A stretch of DNA of 64,000 nt from Euglena gracilis (taxonomy: Eukaryota; Euglenida; Euglenophyceae; Euglenales). The position numbers and the translations under genes were made by a program. Of this stretch, positions 28,470-40,395 are shown piece by piece. Position 1 is the first letter of the stretch; every line of letters starts with the position of its first letter. Where the stretch lies: the NCBI GenBank assembly GCA_039621445.1, contig CP154954.1, forward strand, positions 14,054,387 through 14,118,386. Direction: 5' to 3'. Under the pieces are notes generated by a model. That model was given only the letters and a program-made list of their open reading frames with translations, was not told the origin of the DNA and did not search any database.

Positions 28470-29710
28470 CTTGGGGGTTCATTGGTCGTTGCTGGCCCAG
28501 TCCTTTCCGATCCATTTTATTCCTCCATTCCCACCCCTGGACTTTTTTTTTTTGAGCTGAAGAGGACCCGGGATCGCACCCGCCGGCTGACTGCCCAATC
28601 TTATGGACCGTAAGGAAATTTGTCCCCAAGCCCTGGGGGTCCAGCCAACCAACAGCCTTTCCCCAGCCCCGACCCCCCCCCCCCATCGGCGAGTTTTACT
28701 TATTTTGCAGCCACCCCCATGTGAGAGGAGGATGGGTCAGCCAGCCGCCTTTTCCCAATGCCCCAAATTTTCCCCTTGCCCCAATTTTCTGACCTCTGTG
28801 CTGAATCCGGTGTTTCGTAGGGTCTGATTACTTGATGCCCCTCTGATTTTTGCTTGAGTGGCAACCCAGCAACCACCATTTTGGGCTATTTGGATAGATT
28901 TTGGGGTGATTTTGGAGGTATTTCCAACCTGGCCGCCAGCAGAGAGCCCCCTCCCCCTCCCCTGCCCCTCGTCTCACCCCACCCCAGCACCGGCATTTGT
29001 TATCCAACCAGCTGGCTGGAACCTCCGGGGGCAGGGCTGTCATATGGAATTGAAACCTTGTGGGTGGTCGGTGGGTGGTTCCCCGCCCCTAACCAGGCCT
29101 TCCCATACTTTCCATACTTCCAGGGGGCCCCAATTTTCAGGTCAAAAGAATTTCTGAGTGGTGCCATGGTGGGAAGAAAGGTTGACCCCCTTACAGCCCT
29201 GCCATTGGAGTTTTGTTTTGAACTCTGCAGAAAAATGGCCCCAAAAAATGGCCAAAAAATGGGCAAAAAAGGTCAGAAAGGGGCTGCTGCCCAATGGTTT
29301 AGGGGGGCCCAGGGGCGGCCTTCAGCGTCGCGGTCCCCGCCCCCGGACTCCCCTAACTCTTGGCCTAGACACAGTTCTTGACACAAAGGGTATTATGTAC
29401 TGTTTCTGTGCTGTTTCTGTATTGTTTTCAGCACTGTTTCTGCACTGTTTTCAGCTCATCCAGCCCCCCTCCCCAAAAGAAACATAAAAACCCTCGTCTC
29501 CCCCTCCGCACGCAGCGGATATTCTTTTCGGCCGAGGGCCCCCCGGAAATCCCCCCGGGGAGGTCCAGACATATATTTTTTTTTCTGGTGGACGGCAAAC
29601 TGGACAGCCATTGGACCCCCCAGGGGCATGTGTGCAGTTTCAATTTTTTTGGTTTGCCCCCGGTTCGGGACCAGTGCCCCCCCCCCCAACACCCCCCAAC
29701 CCCCGCCGCC

Positions 29711-29810
29711 CGTGACCGCCTGGGGCCGAGCCTGGCCGCCACCGCGGCGCTGCCGCCCCCGCCGATGCCGACGCAGCGGGTGCTGGAGGTGCTGGACCAG
29801 CGGCTGCAGC
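29711..29810 (+). CDS. Possible exon, function unknown
   Basis: A GC-rich open segment reads DRLGPSLAATAALPPPPMPT, then QRVLEVLDQRLQ. Codon bias is exon-like, and the C-rich DNA before it could act as a polypyrimidine tract. Boundaries are not certain. Confidence 0.4.
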
Positions 29811-30324
29811 CCCCAGGGCGGCGCGGGGACCCCCCCACCCCCAGCCACCACCCCACGGTGTCGGGTTCGGGGGCCGCCGAAGGACAGAGGGGCGGGTGCC
29901 CCCCCCCCGTGTGCTTTCAGCCCAAAATGAGCGTTTTTCGACCCCCCTGTCCCCCGTTTTTGGCCCGAAACCCATGGAGTTTTAGGTCATTTCCGGGTCA
30001 ACGAAGTCGAAAAAAAGCGGGAAAAAAATGCCCAAAACGATGTTTTTTTTGCCTCCCAGACCCAGAAACCCTGTTTTTCAGCCGAAAATGAGTTTTTTGA
30101 AACCCCCCATCGCCCCCCCCCCACCCCCCCCCTGTTCGCCTCTGGCCCTGCTTGTCTGTGCACGTGGAGGTGGATGGGTGCCCCCCTCCCCCCCCTTCCC
30201 CCGCTTTCCCGGGACTTTGCCGATTTTTTGATGGTCGACGTTTTCTTTTGGCGCCGAGGGAATTCTTCCGGTGCCGTGGTGCAGGGGGAGCGGGGGGGGG
30301 GGGCACACCCCCCCCCCCACCCAG

Positions 30325-30479
30325 GCCTGCCCGCCCCGCCCTGCCAGCGCCTGACGGCCGCCGCGGAGGCCCAGCCGGCCGCCGTGCCACCCCGCCTCTC
30401 CGCCGCCGCCCTCTTGGGCCAGGCCTGGGCCAGCCCGCCCAAACCGTTGTTGAACGCCGGAAATGCCCCCCCCCCCCTA
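30325..30479 (+). CDS. Possible exon, function unknown
   Basis: Follows CCCCCCCACCCAG. The frame reads CQRLTAAAEAQPAAVPPRLS, then AAALLGQAWASPPKPLLNAG. Alanine/proline-rich; no domain recognised. The downstream boundary is uncertain. Confidence 0.4.
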
Positions 30480-31047
30480 GCCCAAGCCCCAGGGTTCAAA
30501 CAGAAGGGTGGTGCAGTGACGTGGGACAGGTAATTAGGGAATTAGGGGGTTTAGGGATTTTTAAACAGGTTTCTCGAGTTTAGGAGGATAAACAATTTCC
30601 CAGCGATTCCAGAAAGCATTTGGTTGGTTTGTTTTTGTTGACATTTTTGCGACTTCATTTTTATTCGCTCGGAGAAAAAAATTGCCAAGTGGTTTTTTAA
30701 GGGTTTTTAAGGTATTTTGAGGTCTCTTGGCCCACAACTTTTCAGGTTTTTGGTGTTTTTTAAGGTTTTTATCTGACCCCCGACTTTAATTTGTATCTTG
30801 GCCCTGTTTAATTGGAAGATACCCCTCTCCCAACCCCTTAGTCACAGGGAGGGGGAATTCCGGGTCTCCCAGATGGCTTCATGCCATACCCTGGGTGCCC
30901 CCTCCTCCCCCCCCATCAGAATGAGCAAATGGCGGATTCTCAATAATTTCGGGGGCTGTCCGGGCGGGTAGCCCCGGGGTGGCTGCAATTCGGAAGACGC
31001 CCCTACTCTGCGCTCCATTCCGATCGCCCCCCCCCCACACCGGGCAG

Positions 31048-31175
31048 CGGCCGCGCCTGCCGGCCAACTTCCCCACCCAAGTTCCATTGGCCCCGCGAAC
31101 CCCATCGATGAGCTCCCGCGCCAGCTCCGAGGGCTGGTCCGGGCTGCCGCCCAGGGCCGCCGGGGGTATCGGACG
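31048..31175 (+). CDS. Possible exon, function unknown
   Basis: Bounded by acceptor CACCGGGCAG and donor ACGGTCAGG. One frame reads LPANFPTQVPLAPRTPSMSS; another reads ANPIDELPRQLRGLVRAAAQ. The second looks more protein-like, but phase cannot be fixed without neighbours. Confidence 0.35.
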
Positions 31176-31415
31176 GTCAGGCTGTGTGTGGGGAAACCCA
31201 AGGGTGGTGAGGGGGCACCCGCATCATATGGCCCCCACCCCCGTCATCACGGCTTTCCACTTTTTTCCAGGTTTGCCAGTTTTTTGGGGCTCGAAAGTTT
31301 CCTTCAGTGCCGAAGGGATTTCTCCTTCCTCGGTGTCGTCAGTGACATCGACATTGTTCCTCGGTGGGGTTCCGATCCCCCCACCCCACTTCCCGCACTG
31401 ATCAGAAAACCCCCA

Positions 31416-31570
31416 CCACAACGCCACAACGCCACAACACGCCACGACACACCACACCACACCACACCACACCACACCACACCACAACGCAACGCAACAC
31501 AACACAACACAACACAACACAATAAAACACAAGAAAACACAACACAACACAACACAACACAACACAACAC
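31416..31570. repeat. (CACCA)n and (ACAAC)n microsatellite
   Basis: Pentanucleotide-like repeats CACAC/CACCA, then ACACA/ACAAC, about 155 bases. Cysteine/valine-rich minus-strand frames are artefacts. Confidence 0.9.
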
Positions 31571-31832
31571 GCCCACCTCAGGCACCCTCTTCGGTGTCGC
31601 ACATGACACATCAAAAACTCCCTGCGACGGCACACAACCCCCACCGCCAGCGTCGCCCGACCCCGGGTCAGGCCCAGTTCCAGCCAGGGGACGCCCATCA
31701 GGGGTGGGGGGAAGCAGCCTTTTTCTGCCAATCCCATATTTCTCAGCCTGTCTGAGGTTAGCGTCCCTCAACGGCCTCCCCCTCCAAGTGGGGGGGGTTG
31801 CTGAGCGACGCCCTGTACAGCGTGGTCCCCAG

Positions 31833-31960
31833 CCGCCCTGCCCGCATCCCCGGCGGCGGCCCCCTCCAAGGTGCAGAAGCTGGAGGCGAAGCTTGGGGCC
31901 ATGGTGCTGCACGCCCTGCGGGACGTACAGGGCCGGCCGGGACCCCCGCCAACCAACCCG
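31833..31960 (+). CDS. Exon, function unknown
   Basis: Starts after CCCCAG and ends at a phase-0 GTGGGT donor. Reads SKVQKLEAKLGAMVLHALRD, then VQGRPGPPPTNP. The KVQKLEAKLGAMVLHAL stretch looks like an amphipathic helix. Confidence 0.5.
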
Positions 31961-32110
31961 GTGGGTGGTGGCCAAGCACCAACGAAATGACTGGGCATGA
32001 CTGGGGCGTGACTGGGGCGTGACTGGGGCGTGACCGGGTGTGACTGGGTCTGATTCTGGGTGACCACGGGTGCTTGGTGAAGGAGGGGTGACCCCTCCCC
32101 CCCCCACCGG

Positions 32111-32270
32111 GCCTTCCCGGGCCGCCCTGGGGCCGAGGCGCGCAAGGCAGAGGCGGAGAGCCCGACGCCCTCGTGCCGCAGCGGCAGCAGCGGTACGCGC
32201 ACCAGCGGCCGCAGCTCGCAGCGTCTCGCCCTGTCGCCCACGGCGGAGGCCTCGCACCGTGGGCGTTGTG
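32111..32270 (+). CDS. Possible Ser/Arg-rich exon
   Basis: A GC-rich open frame reads GAEARKAEAESPTPSCRSGS, then SGTRTSGRSSQRLALSPTAE. The serine-rich composition suggests a disordered segment. The minus strand is also open, so strand is not certain. Confidence 0.35.
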
Positions 32271-33141
32271 CGCTGTGCAGGGCAGAAGTTTGTTTCCGTT
32301 GGAGTTGCGCCTGATTTGCCGGTCTTCAAAGCTCCCGATGCCCGTTGTGCTCCCTAGTTTTAGTTCTTGACACTCGTTGGAGAATGATGGTTTGCCAGGC
32401 CAAAATACATACAAAAATAATGCAAAGGTGCCAGAGGGGTCAAAAATCCATCACTGAATCTTGTTTACCCTGGTGCAACCACCTCATCTCCTCTCAGCAT
32501 CCCCCCTGCTGCACTTTGCCCCAAACGTTTCCACGCATTTTTGACACAAATTTGCCCAAAGAGTGCCCCAAATTGCATTCCCGGGTTTCAGCCAGGCGCT
32601 CTGGATACATTCAGCAATTTTGTTCATGCCGCTGAGCCACTGTTTTAGCGGGGTATTTGGACCCCCCCCAGTGGGGCTGAACCCACTGTCCCTACATCAA
32701 GCCCTGCCCCCCCCCCCCGTGTGGCCCATGAGAGGCGCCCAAATCTGAGTGTTATATGTATTATGCACTGCATTATTTTGAGCCCTCCAAATGTTTTAAC
32801 AGGAAATGGTGACAGAAAATGTCATTCTGTTGTCGAAGTATTTTCAGGAATAATATTGCTGTATTTTGCTTTTTGCGACCATTCTTTTGCAGTAAAGAAA
32901 GGTATTATCAAGAAAATCAGAATGTATTGAGACACATCGTCTCAACATGCTTCCATGATTTGAATAAAAAGAGGTGATTTGAATGAAATGCATTAATACC
33001 CCCTCTGATTTACCTGGTCGCCATGAGTGGCTCTCCTAGTCTGGTGCCATAGATTCACTCAACACCTGTGTAACCCCCCCTGGGGGTTTTCAAGAGCGAG
33101 TCGGTGGGTTGGGGCCCGTGGACCCCCCCCCCCCGCGGTGT

Positions 33142-33173
33142 GCCTTGGGTCAGGTTTTTGCCTGACCCAAGGC
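33142..33173. repeat. 13-bp perfect hairpin
   Basis: GCCTTGGGTCAGG pairs with CCTGACCCAAGGC around a 6-base loop. No U tract or gene end is adjacent, so a terminator role is not supported. Confidence 0.8.
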
Positions 33174-33466
33174 TGAGCCGGAAGATTTTCGGCGTTTTCG
33201 GCCGATTTTGGCAGGATTTTTTAGGTGGGTGTGTGAGTGGCTGACCCCCCGCAGGGGGGGTGGTCGTGGCTGGTGGGTTTTCGAAAAAAAAGTGGGTAGG
33301 GGGGCTTTGTCCTTGGAAAGTGCCCCCCCCTCGGGGGTCACCAAGTAAATCTGTGTCTGGTACACAAGAAATTTTCTTTGGGTACCATAACAACGTTTAA
33401 AATCCCATACCTCTTTGAGAGAACCACGTTTTCTTCCGGAACAAAAATATGGGTTATATTAAATAA

Positions 33467-33728
33467 CTACCCCCCCCCCTAGTCGTACGACCACCCCTCA
33501 TTTACGACCACCCCCCGGTCACAGGTTGCAGGTCATGGGGGTGTTATGACCACCCCCCCGGTCACAGGTTGCAGGTTGCGAAAAATTTAACACCACCTTA
33601 CCTATGACCGCCACCTCATTTACGACCATCCCCCGGTCACAGGTTGCAGGTTATGGGGGTGTTATGACCCCCCCCCCCCCGGTCACAGGTTGCAGGAACC
33701 CGGTCATACGACTAGGGGGGGGGGGTAA
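33467..33728. mobile_element. Small inverted-repeat element with GGTCACAGGTTGCAGG units
   Basis: Both ends are inverse copies: CCCCCCTAGTCGTACGACC at the left and GGTCATACGACTAGGGGGG at the right. Inside are three copies of CCCCCGGTCACAGGTTGCAGG-like DNA. Layout resembles the GGTCAGAGGACA units of the 479-bp array at 36.2-38.6 kb and the block at 44.66-44.74 kb. Confidence 0.6.
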
Positions 33729-34619
33729 ATAAATAATAAATATATTAAATTTGCAATGGGTCTCCTCTTCAAGAAAGCCTCGTGGTCATTTTCCTTTGTT
33801 GGTTTATTTTCGGGGTGTAACTCCTCAAATTTTTACCGGTGGAGGGTGTGGGCGGAGGGGCAACGGTTTTTCAGCCCTCGTGAATACAGCGGTACGTTAT
33901 CGGGGGTGTTGTGTTTGATTCTCTTTCAAAAATGTCTATTACTGGCCCGCGGGATGGGGCTGGGAGAGGTTGACCTTCACATTCATCTTCTCACCCCAAA
34001 GCTTGGCCGCCGCCGTGCGCCGATTCTCAACGGGCCCCTGAGCCAGTCAGACACCCAGGCACCCCCCTTCCTCCCCCGTGTCCTTTTGATGTGCAAGCAA
34101 CCGTATCGCTGGGTGTTCACTGTGTCTTGTCAGTCTGGCATTGTGCCCTGCCCTGCCCTGTCAGCCCAATCGATCGCAGGCACACCACTTCAACATGCAC
34201 TGCAACGCAAACACCCACGTTCATTCGTTTTCGGCAAAACAATGAAACCCTTCACCAATGAGCTGCATTTTTCTTGTTTTTGACAACCCAAATCGACAGT
34301 GGCAACTTCATTCAAACCAATATGTGTATTGTTTGCAGACAAAGCGGCAGCCTTGAATTCCTGCCCCCCCCCCCCGGGTTGACAGCGTTTAACAGGGTTC
34401 CACGATTTTTCGCGCTTCTGTGATTTTCAGGCGAAGGGTTGGGACCATGGTTGACGCTAGGGATGGGTAACCTTCAGGACCGCACTGGGGGGTCCACAGT
34501 TGAGGGGGGTGAGGGCCACACGATACAGCACAAAGCCTGGTGGCGATGGTGATGGCGGTGGGATGGGGGGGGGGGCTCCACCCTCCCAACGCCCGTGACG
34601 GAGCGGCCCTGGTGGAGAG

Positions 34620-35330
34620 TCCAATGTCGGCCTGAAGCAGCTCTGGGAGGAACTAATGGACGAGCTGGAGTCCTCCAGTCGGGGGGCCTCGGGGAGCGCG
34701 CCAGCCTGGCTTTGGCCAATGGCGACCGTGGCGGTAGCCAATCAAATAGTATCCAACGCAAATGATTTGCATCCCTGCAGCTTGCCACCTGTTTGCAGAC
34801 ACCAGCTTGCCCAAGAGGCGTGATTTCGGGGTGTATTAGAACTTTTTGAAATCGTTAAAAAACACTGATTTTGAATGGATGTGACATGTGTTGTCTCCAT
34901 GGTTTATGTTATTAACGGTATTTGAGAAACAAATGAACATTGCAAGTGTATGTGGATATCCGCCTAAAATGAAACAAGAGGTATTAGACAATAGAGTTGA
35001 ATGTTTAGGCAGATATCCGCGTGGAATAAGCAGGTGCGCAGAGACTCGTACGCACATCTCTGCGCTCATTCGCATGGAGCGTCGACTGCAGTGCACGTGC
35101 ACAGTGCAAGAAAGGCGTGAAAGGCCTGAGAAGTTCTCTAACGTTTGCAGGCTTCCGCCGACGCCCTCAGACTGGACATTCCGCGCGGACAGGGCGTGCC
35201 CCCCCCCCCCCAGAGGCCCCCCGCCGGCGGCTCGGAATCCGAGAGCGATGAGTTGGCGGACGACCCCACCGCCCCCTTCCCGGTGATGATGGGCACCTGG
35301 GGCCCGGGCACCCTAGTGCTTCGTGTGCCC
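34620..35330 (+). CDS. Two joined exons with an acidic segment, function unknown
   Basis: Exon 34620-34733 follows GTGGAGAG and reads SNVGLKQLWEELMDELESSS, ending phase 0 at a GTAGCC donor. Exon 35151-about 35330 follows GTTTGCAG in phase 0 and reads ASADALRLDIPRGQ, then a proline run, then GGSESESDELADDPTAPFPV. The second exon resembles the one at 26059: both have an acidic Ser/Glu/Asp stretch, DPTA, a Val, a Trp and a T-x-V-L-x-V-P ending. The 3' donor is not fixed. Confidence 0.5.
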
Positions 35331-35381
35331 CCCCCCGGGGGTGTGGTCTAGAGGGTGTCACATCAGGGCCTGTACCGGCTG

Positions 35382-36165
35382 CAGGGGTTTTTGTTTAGCC
35401 GGAGGGAAGACCCTCCCCTGGGGGGGTACAGCCAGCCAGTACTTTTTTCCCAGTCAGCAGCCGGGGGGGGGGGGCGAAACGAAGTTGGGGCCAGCTCGGC
35501 AAAGTGGGGCTAGCCGGGCTGGAGCGAAAAAGAATAAACAGTGTGTTAAAAGCAACCCAAAATGGCATCTTTGGGTAGACGTTGGCTTTTGACCTCCATA
35601 TTTTGGCTAAAAAAAATACAACCCAGCTGGATTTGGGCTTTTTTTGCCTGCTTTTGGGATACCAGCCAGGTCCAGTTTCCAGCTGGTGGGACCCCCCTCC
35701 AGACCCCCATCCCCTAACGGGGGGGGGGGGGGGCAGCACTTTTTTTCCCCAGCCAGCACCTTTTTCATGCCCTCCAAAAACAAATTGTTTTTTGCACCTG
35801 GGATAAGGGAGACGCCACTGGAACATGGACATATTTCTTCGGATGTATTTTTGGCACACAGCTCACATCCGGATTCCCTCCAGGGATTTCTCTTTTAAGT
35901 TTGGAACCGGGAGGGGGTGGGGTCGGTCGGTCTTCCGCCCCTCCCCGGGGGGTTAGCCCCAAGGGCTCCCCGGGGGGGGGGGTGCCCCATTAGAGGTGGT
36001 TTTCTTTTGACATTTTTGGCCACTTTTCGGTGCAAGCGCTGAATTTTTTCTTTTTGGCACCAAAATTGTCCCCCAGAAAAGTGGGTTCCCCGGCTCCCCC
36101 TGGGGGTGCCCCCTGGGTGGGTTCCAGCCGGCCCGCGAAACCCCAACCCCTTAAGAAAACCCCTG
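35382..36165. mobile_element. hAT-like MITE, probably composite
   Basis: Starts CAGGGGTTTTTGTTTAGCC and ends CCTTAAGAAAACCCCTG. A perfect 8-bp duplication, ACCGGCTG, flanks it (35374-35381 and 36166-36173). A second left-end-like sequence, CAGGGATTTCTCTTTTAAG, occurs inside at 35881, so one copy may be nested in another. Confidence 0.85.
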
Positions 36166-36251
36166 ACCGGCTGTTTGCCATGGTGAAAAGTCTACGACAA
36201 GGCCGCCCAGGAATGATCATTACCCCCTCCCCTATGTCCAACGACCCCCCT

Positions 36252-38640
36252 ATGTCCAATGACCACCCCCCCCCGGTCAGAGGACACCTTTTTGGTCACT
36301 ACCCTATGTCCAACGACCACCCCCCCGGTCAGAGGACAGAGGTTACCGGTCATTGGACATAGGGGGGGGGGGGGTAGGGAGTTTTTTTTATAACCCTTTA
36401 GGACCGCCGTTAGGCCCAAGGGACGGCCAAGGGCCGAGCTGGGGCTTGAACGCGCACAGAAAATGAAAATTCAATAAAATTGACGTTTTGGGTGGATGGG
36501 CGATGGCTGAAGGTTGCCTGAACTCACCTGAAGTCGACCCGTTTTTGCCGTTGCATGGCATTTTTTTGGTCATTTTTCCCACGGATAATTTATTGAATGC
36601 CCTTTTTTTTGCGTTCAGGGACTCCTGTTGTCTGTTGTTTGTTGTCTCCTGTTGTCTGGTCCCAAGTCAACAGAAGGTCTCCAGTCCTGGCACGCCCAAT
36701 TTAAAATCTCTCTGAAAAGCACAGGTCTCCATGTCCAATGACCACCCCCCCCCGGTCAGAGGACACCTTTTTGGTCACTACCCTATGTCCAACGACCACC
36801 CCCCCGGTCAGAGGACAGAGGTTACCGGTCATTGGACATAGGGGGGGGGGGGGTAGGGAGTTTTTTTTATAACCCTTTAGGACCGCCGTTAGGCCCAAGG
36901 GACGGCCAAGGGCCGAGCTGGGGCTTGAACGCGCACAGAAAATGAAAATTCAATAAAATTGACGTTTTGGGTGGATGGGCGATGGCTGAAGGTTGCCTGA
37001 ACTCACCTGAAGTCGACCCGTTTTTGCCGTTGCATGGCATTTTTTTGGTCATTTTTCCCACGGATAATTTATTGAATGCCCTTTTTTTTGCGTTCAGGGA
37101 CTCCTGTTGTCTGTTGTTTGTTGTCTCCTGTTGTCTGGTCCCAAGTCAACAGAAGGTCTCCAGTCCTGGCACGCCCAATTTAAAATCTCTCTGAAAAGCA
37201 CAGGTCTCCATGTCCAATGACCACCCCCCCCCGGTCAGAGGACACCTTTTTGGTCACTACCCTATGTCCAACGACCACCCCCCCGGTCAGAGGACAGAGG
37301 TTACCGGTCATTGGACATAGGGGGGGGGGGGGTAGGGAGTTTTTTTTATAACCCTTTAGGACCGCCGTTAGGCCCAAGGGACGGCCAAGGGCCGAGCTGG
37401 GGCTTGAACGCGCACAGAAAATGAAAATTCAATAAAATTGACGTTTTGGGTGGATGGGCGATGGCTGAAGGTTGCCTGAACTCACCTGAAGTCGACCCGT
37501 TTTTGCCGTTGCATGGCATTTTTTTGGTCATTTTTCCCACGGATAATTTATTGAATGCCCTTTTTTTTGCGTTCAGGGACTCCTGTTGTCTGTTGTTTGT
37601 TGTCTCCTGTTGTCTGGTCCCAAGTCAACAGAAGGTCTCCAGTCCTGGCACGCCCAATTTAAAATCTCTCTGAAAAGCACAGGTCTCCATGTCCAATGAC
37701 CACCCCCCCCGGTCAGAGGACACCTTTTTGGTCACTACCCTATGTCCAACGACCACCCCCCCGGTCAGAGGACAGAGGTTACCGGTCATTGGACATAGGG
37801 GGGGGGTAGGGAGTTTTTTTTATAACCCTTTAGGACCGCCGTTAGGCCCAAGGGACGGCCAAGGGCCGAGCTGGGGCTTGAACGCGCACAGAAAATGAAA
37901 ATTCAATAAAATTGACGTTTTGGGTGGATGGGCGATGGCTGAAGGTTGCCTGAACTCACCTGAAGTCGACCCGTTTTTGCCGTTGCATGGCATTTTTTTG
38001 GTCATTTTTCCCACGGATAATTTATTGAATGCCCTTTTTTTTGCGTTCAGGGACTCCTGTTGTCTGTTGTTTGTTGTCTCCTGTTGTCTGGTCCCAAGTC
38101 AACAGAAGGTCTCCAGTCCTGGCACGCCCAATTTAAAATCTCTCTGAAAAGCACAGGTCTCCATGTCCAATGACCACCCCCCCCCGGTCAGAGGACACCT
38201 TTTTGGTCACTACCCTATGTCCAACGACCACCCCCCCGGTCAGAGGACAGAGGTTACCGGTCATTGGACATAGGGGGGGGGGGGTAGGGAGTTTTTTTTA
38301 TAACCCTTTAGGACCGCCGTTAGGCCCAAGGGACGGCCAAGGGCCGAGCTGGGGCTTGAACGCGCACAGAAAATGAAAATTCAATAAAATTGACGTTTTG
38401 GGTGGATGGGCGATGGCTGAAGGATGCCTGAACTCACCTGAAGTCGACCCGTTTTTGCCGTTGCATGGCATTTTTTTGGTCATTTTTCCCACGGATAATT
38501 TATTGAATGCCCTTTTTTTTGCGTTCAGGGACTCCTGTTGTCTGTTGTTTGTTGTCTCCTGTTGTCTGGTCCCGAGTCAACAGAAGGTCTCCAGTCCTGG
38601 CACGCCCAATTTAAAATCTCTCTGAAAAGCACAGGTCTCC
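36252..38640. repeat. 479-bp tandem array, five copies
   Basis: ATGTCCAATGACC starts a unit at 36252, 36731, 37210, 37689 and 38163, giving periods of 479, 479, 479 and 474; the last unit ends near 38640. Copies are almost identical. Each has a palindromic part (CCTATGTCCAATGACC facing GGTCATTGGACATAGGG) with two GGTCAGAGGACA units between, then unique sequence ending CTGAAAAGCACAGGTCTCC. Repeated 64-, 65- and 75-codon frames are by-products. Confidence 0.95.
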
Positions 38641-40230
38641 ATAAAAACAGGCGTCGGGGGGAAAGAGCAATTTTTGGCATCGTGGGCCGTCGCCCATCCA
38701 TCCAAAATATCCAAAAGTGCGGTTTCCACCTAAGGGCGGTCTTCAAGGGCAGTCTTCAGGAAAAAGAGCCACCAGGCTTATTTGTCAAGTGACCATTTAA
38801 AAAGAAACGTCTGGAATCCCATGGCTGCGCAAAGTGCCAGGAAACCGTGAAGAAATTCACTGAGAAATCCCGAGAAAATCTTAAAGTCACCTTTGTAAGT
38901 GGTGAACATTCACGTCAAAGAAAACATGCGAGTATTAATTGAAACCAAATTGAACATGCCGTGAAGCGGCGAAGGAATATTTTTTGTTTGAGGAAACCAC
39001 GTGAAATGATCATTTTTGAGGCCAGCGTTGTAATGTGTACTGAGTGAACGTTTGTTTCCATATTGAGATCTCGAAAATCGGGCATTTACCACCAACTCCC
39101 CCAGGTCTGCACCCACCCACCCCGTGGGGTTGGAGATCAAGGGGACCCACTATTGGGGGGGGCCATTTTGGGGTCCAATTTCTTTTTTCGGCATGAAGCC
39201 CGGGGGTACCCAGCTCGATCTCCATCCCCCCTGGGGGGGAGGGGTCAGCCCGCTGACCCACCCACCCTCCCCCCCCCATCACCACCACACTCCTTTGGTC
39301 CAAATTTTAGGGATCTTATTTGTGGGTTTTGCTCGTTTAACCCGGGGGAGGGCTCGTCAGCTGGTCAGCAGTTGGGTGGACCTGACTGCCGCCAACCAGC
39401 CAGCATTGGGGCAGCGCCTTGCCCCCCTGTCCCCGGCATGTGAGCCGGGGAGGATGCCCTTGTGGTTCATTGTGAGGCCAACCATCGTTTTCGAAATTGA
39501 GTGGGTTTGTGCCGTTGGACACCCCCCCTGATATACCAAGTGTCCCAAGGGTCAAAGCACAAGCCGCAAGCCGTAGGCCAGGTTGCAGGAAGGACTTGAA
39601 GGGTTCTAGGCCGATTTTGGATGATTTTGGTGAGTGGTTGGGTGGGTTTTGGACCGAGATCAGGTTTTTTTTTTTAAGCCTTGGACCCCCGGAGGTAGGA
39701 TGGGTGGGTCTTGTGGTCCAAATGTGCTCTGCGTTTCAGGCGTAGGGGGTGCCCCCCTCCCTGCCCTTATATCGAAGTTTGCCCGGGACCCCGGGGGGGT
39801 GGGCGGTCAACCAGCAGCCTTTCTTCCAGCCTGCCCAAATTTTCCAGCCTCTGAGCTAGATCCCCCCCGGGCAAGCACCTTCGGCGATGCAGGGCGATGC
39901 AGGGCGATGCGGGGCCCAAAGGGGTGGGTGACCGAAGGTGCTTGCCCCTGGGGTCGGTAAAAAACGCCCTGCCCCCCCCGGAGGGGCTTGATTGCCCCGG
40001 GGGGGGGAGGGGGCGACAAAAAGCAACCTGAAGTGACACACAGAAAGTGAACAAAAATTTGCGGCCTTTTATTCGTTGGTTGTGGTCAGTTTTCACTTGG
40101 ACCCCAGGGTGGCCGATCCCCAGGGGGGGCGGGGGTCGAACTGCCCAGCTTTTCCCCCGAAAAAATGACTGACTGTTTTTTTTCTTCTGAACGAGCGGAA
40201 GGTGAAGATGGGTCGGTAAAAAAGACTGCT
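38641..40230. other. Non-coding stretch with MITE-like fragments
   Basis: Contains CAGGTTTTTTTTTTTAAGCC at 39661 (a MITE-like left end without a clear partner) and the 39869-39948 inverted repeat. No supported exon. Confidence 0.45.
39869..39948. repeat. Long inverted repeat enclosing a 10-bp tandem repeat
   Basis: GGGCAAGCACCTTCGG pairs with CCGAAGGTGCTTGCCC. The loop begins with about three copies of GATGCAGGGC. Confidence 0.85.
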
Positions 40231-40395
40231 CGGCGCGGGGTGTGCCACGGTCGCACGGCGTCGCCCGGCCCCGGCCCCCTGGGGCGTGCCCTTCCAGGCC
40301 AGCGCGCGCACCCCAGCGCCGTGGCCGGCGCACCCCCAGCGGTGCCTGCCGGCCGGCTGGCCAGGGCTGCCCGGGACCCCCGGGAACTTGTGGGT
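40231..40395 (+). CDS. Possible exon, function unknown
   Basis: A very GC-rich open segment reads CHGRTASPGPGPLGRALPGQ, then AVPAGRLARAARDPRELVG. Composition fits the other exons, but the minus strand is also open, and splice sites are not clear. It lies 0.8 kb before the WW exon and could belong to the same gene. Confidence 0.3.

Larger units (their letters stand above)
28478..31047. other. Mostly intronic/intergenic, C/G-run-rich
   Basis: Contains long C runs and a CTGTTTCTGTGCTGTTTC minisatellite at 29396-29457. Two exon candidates inside are listed separately. Elsewhere no coding signal was seen. Confidence 0.45.
32271..34619. other. Non-coding stretch with inverted repeats
   Basis: Contains the 33142-33173 hairpin and the 33467-33728 inverted-repeat block. 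33740-34290 has ordinary composition with one 175-codon frame of no recognised character. No supported exon. Confidence 0.45.

Noticed and set aside
29987-30499. 170-codon Gly/Ala-rich minus-strand frame
   Set aside because: Driven by C/G runs opposite the exon candidate at 30325; no recognisable protein character.
31304-32329. 341-codon minus-strand frame
   Set aside because: Runs through the CACCA/ACAAC microsatellite (Cys/Val repeats) and opposes the plus exon at 31833, which has proper splice sites.
33142-33173. Transcription terminator hairpin
   Set aside because: Eukaryotic context, no T tract after the stem and no gene end beside it.
36192-38625. Repeated 64-, 65- and 75-codon frames on both strands
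   Set aside because: Identical by-products of the 479-bp tandem array; they have no domain and overlap each other on opposite strands.
36252-38640. CRISPR-like periodicity
   Set aside because: The whole 479-bp unit is repeated, with no short repeat/variable spacer structure and no cas genes, and the context is eukaryotic.
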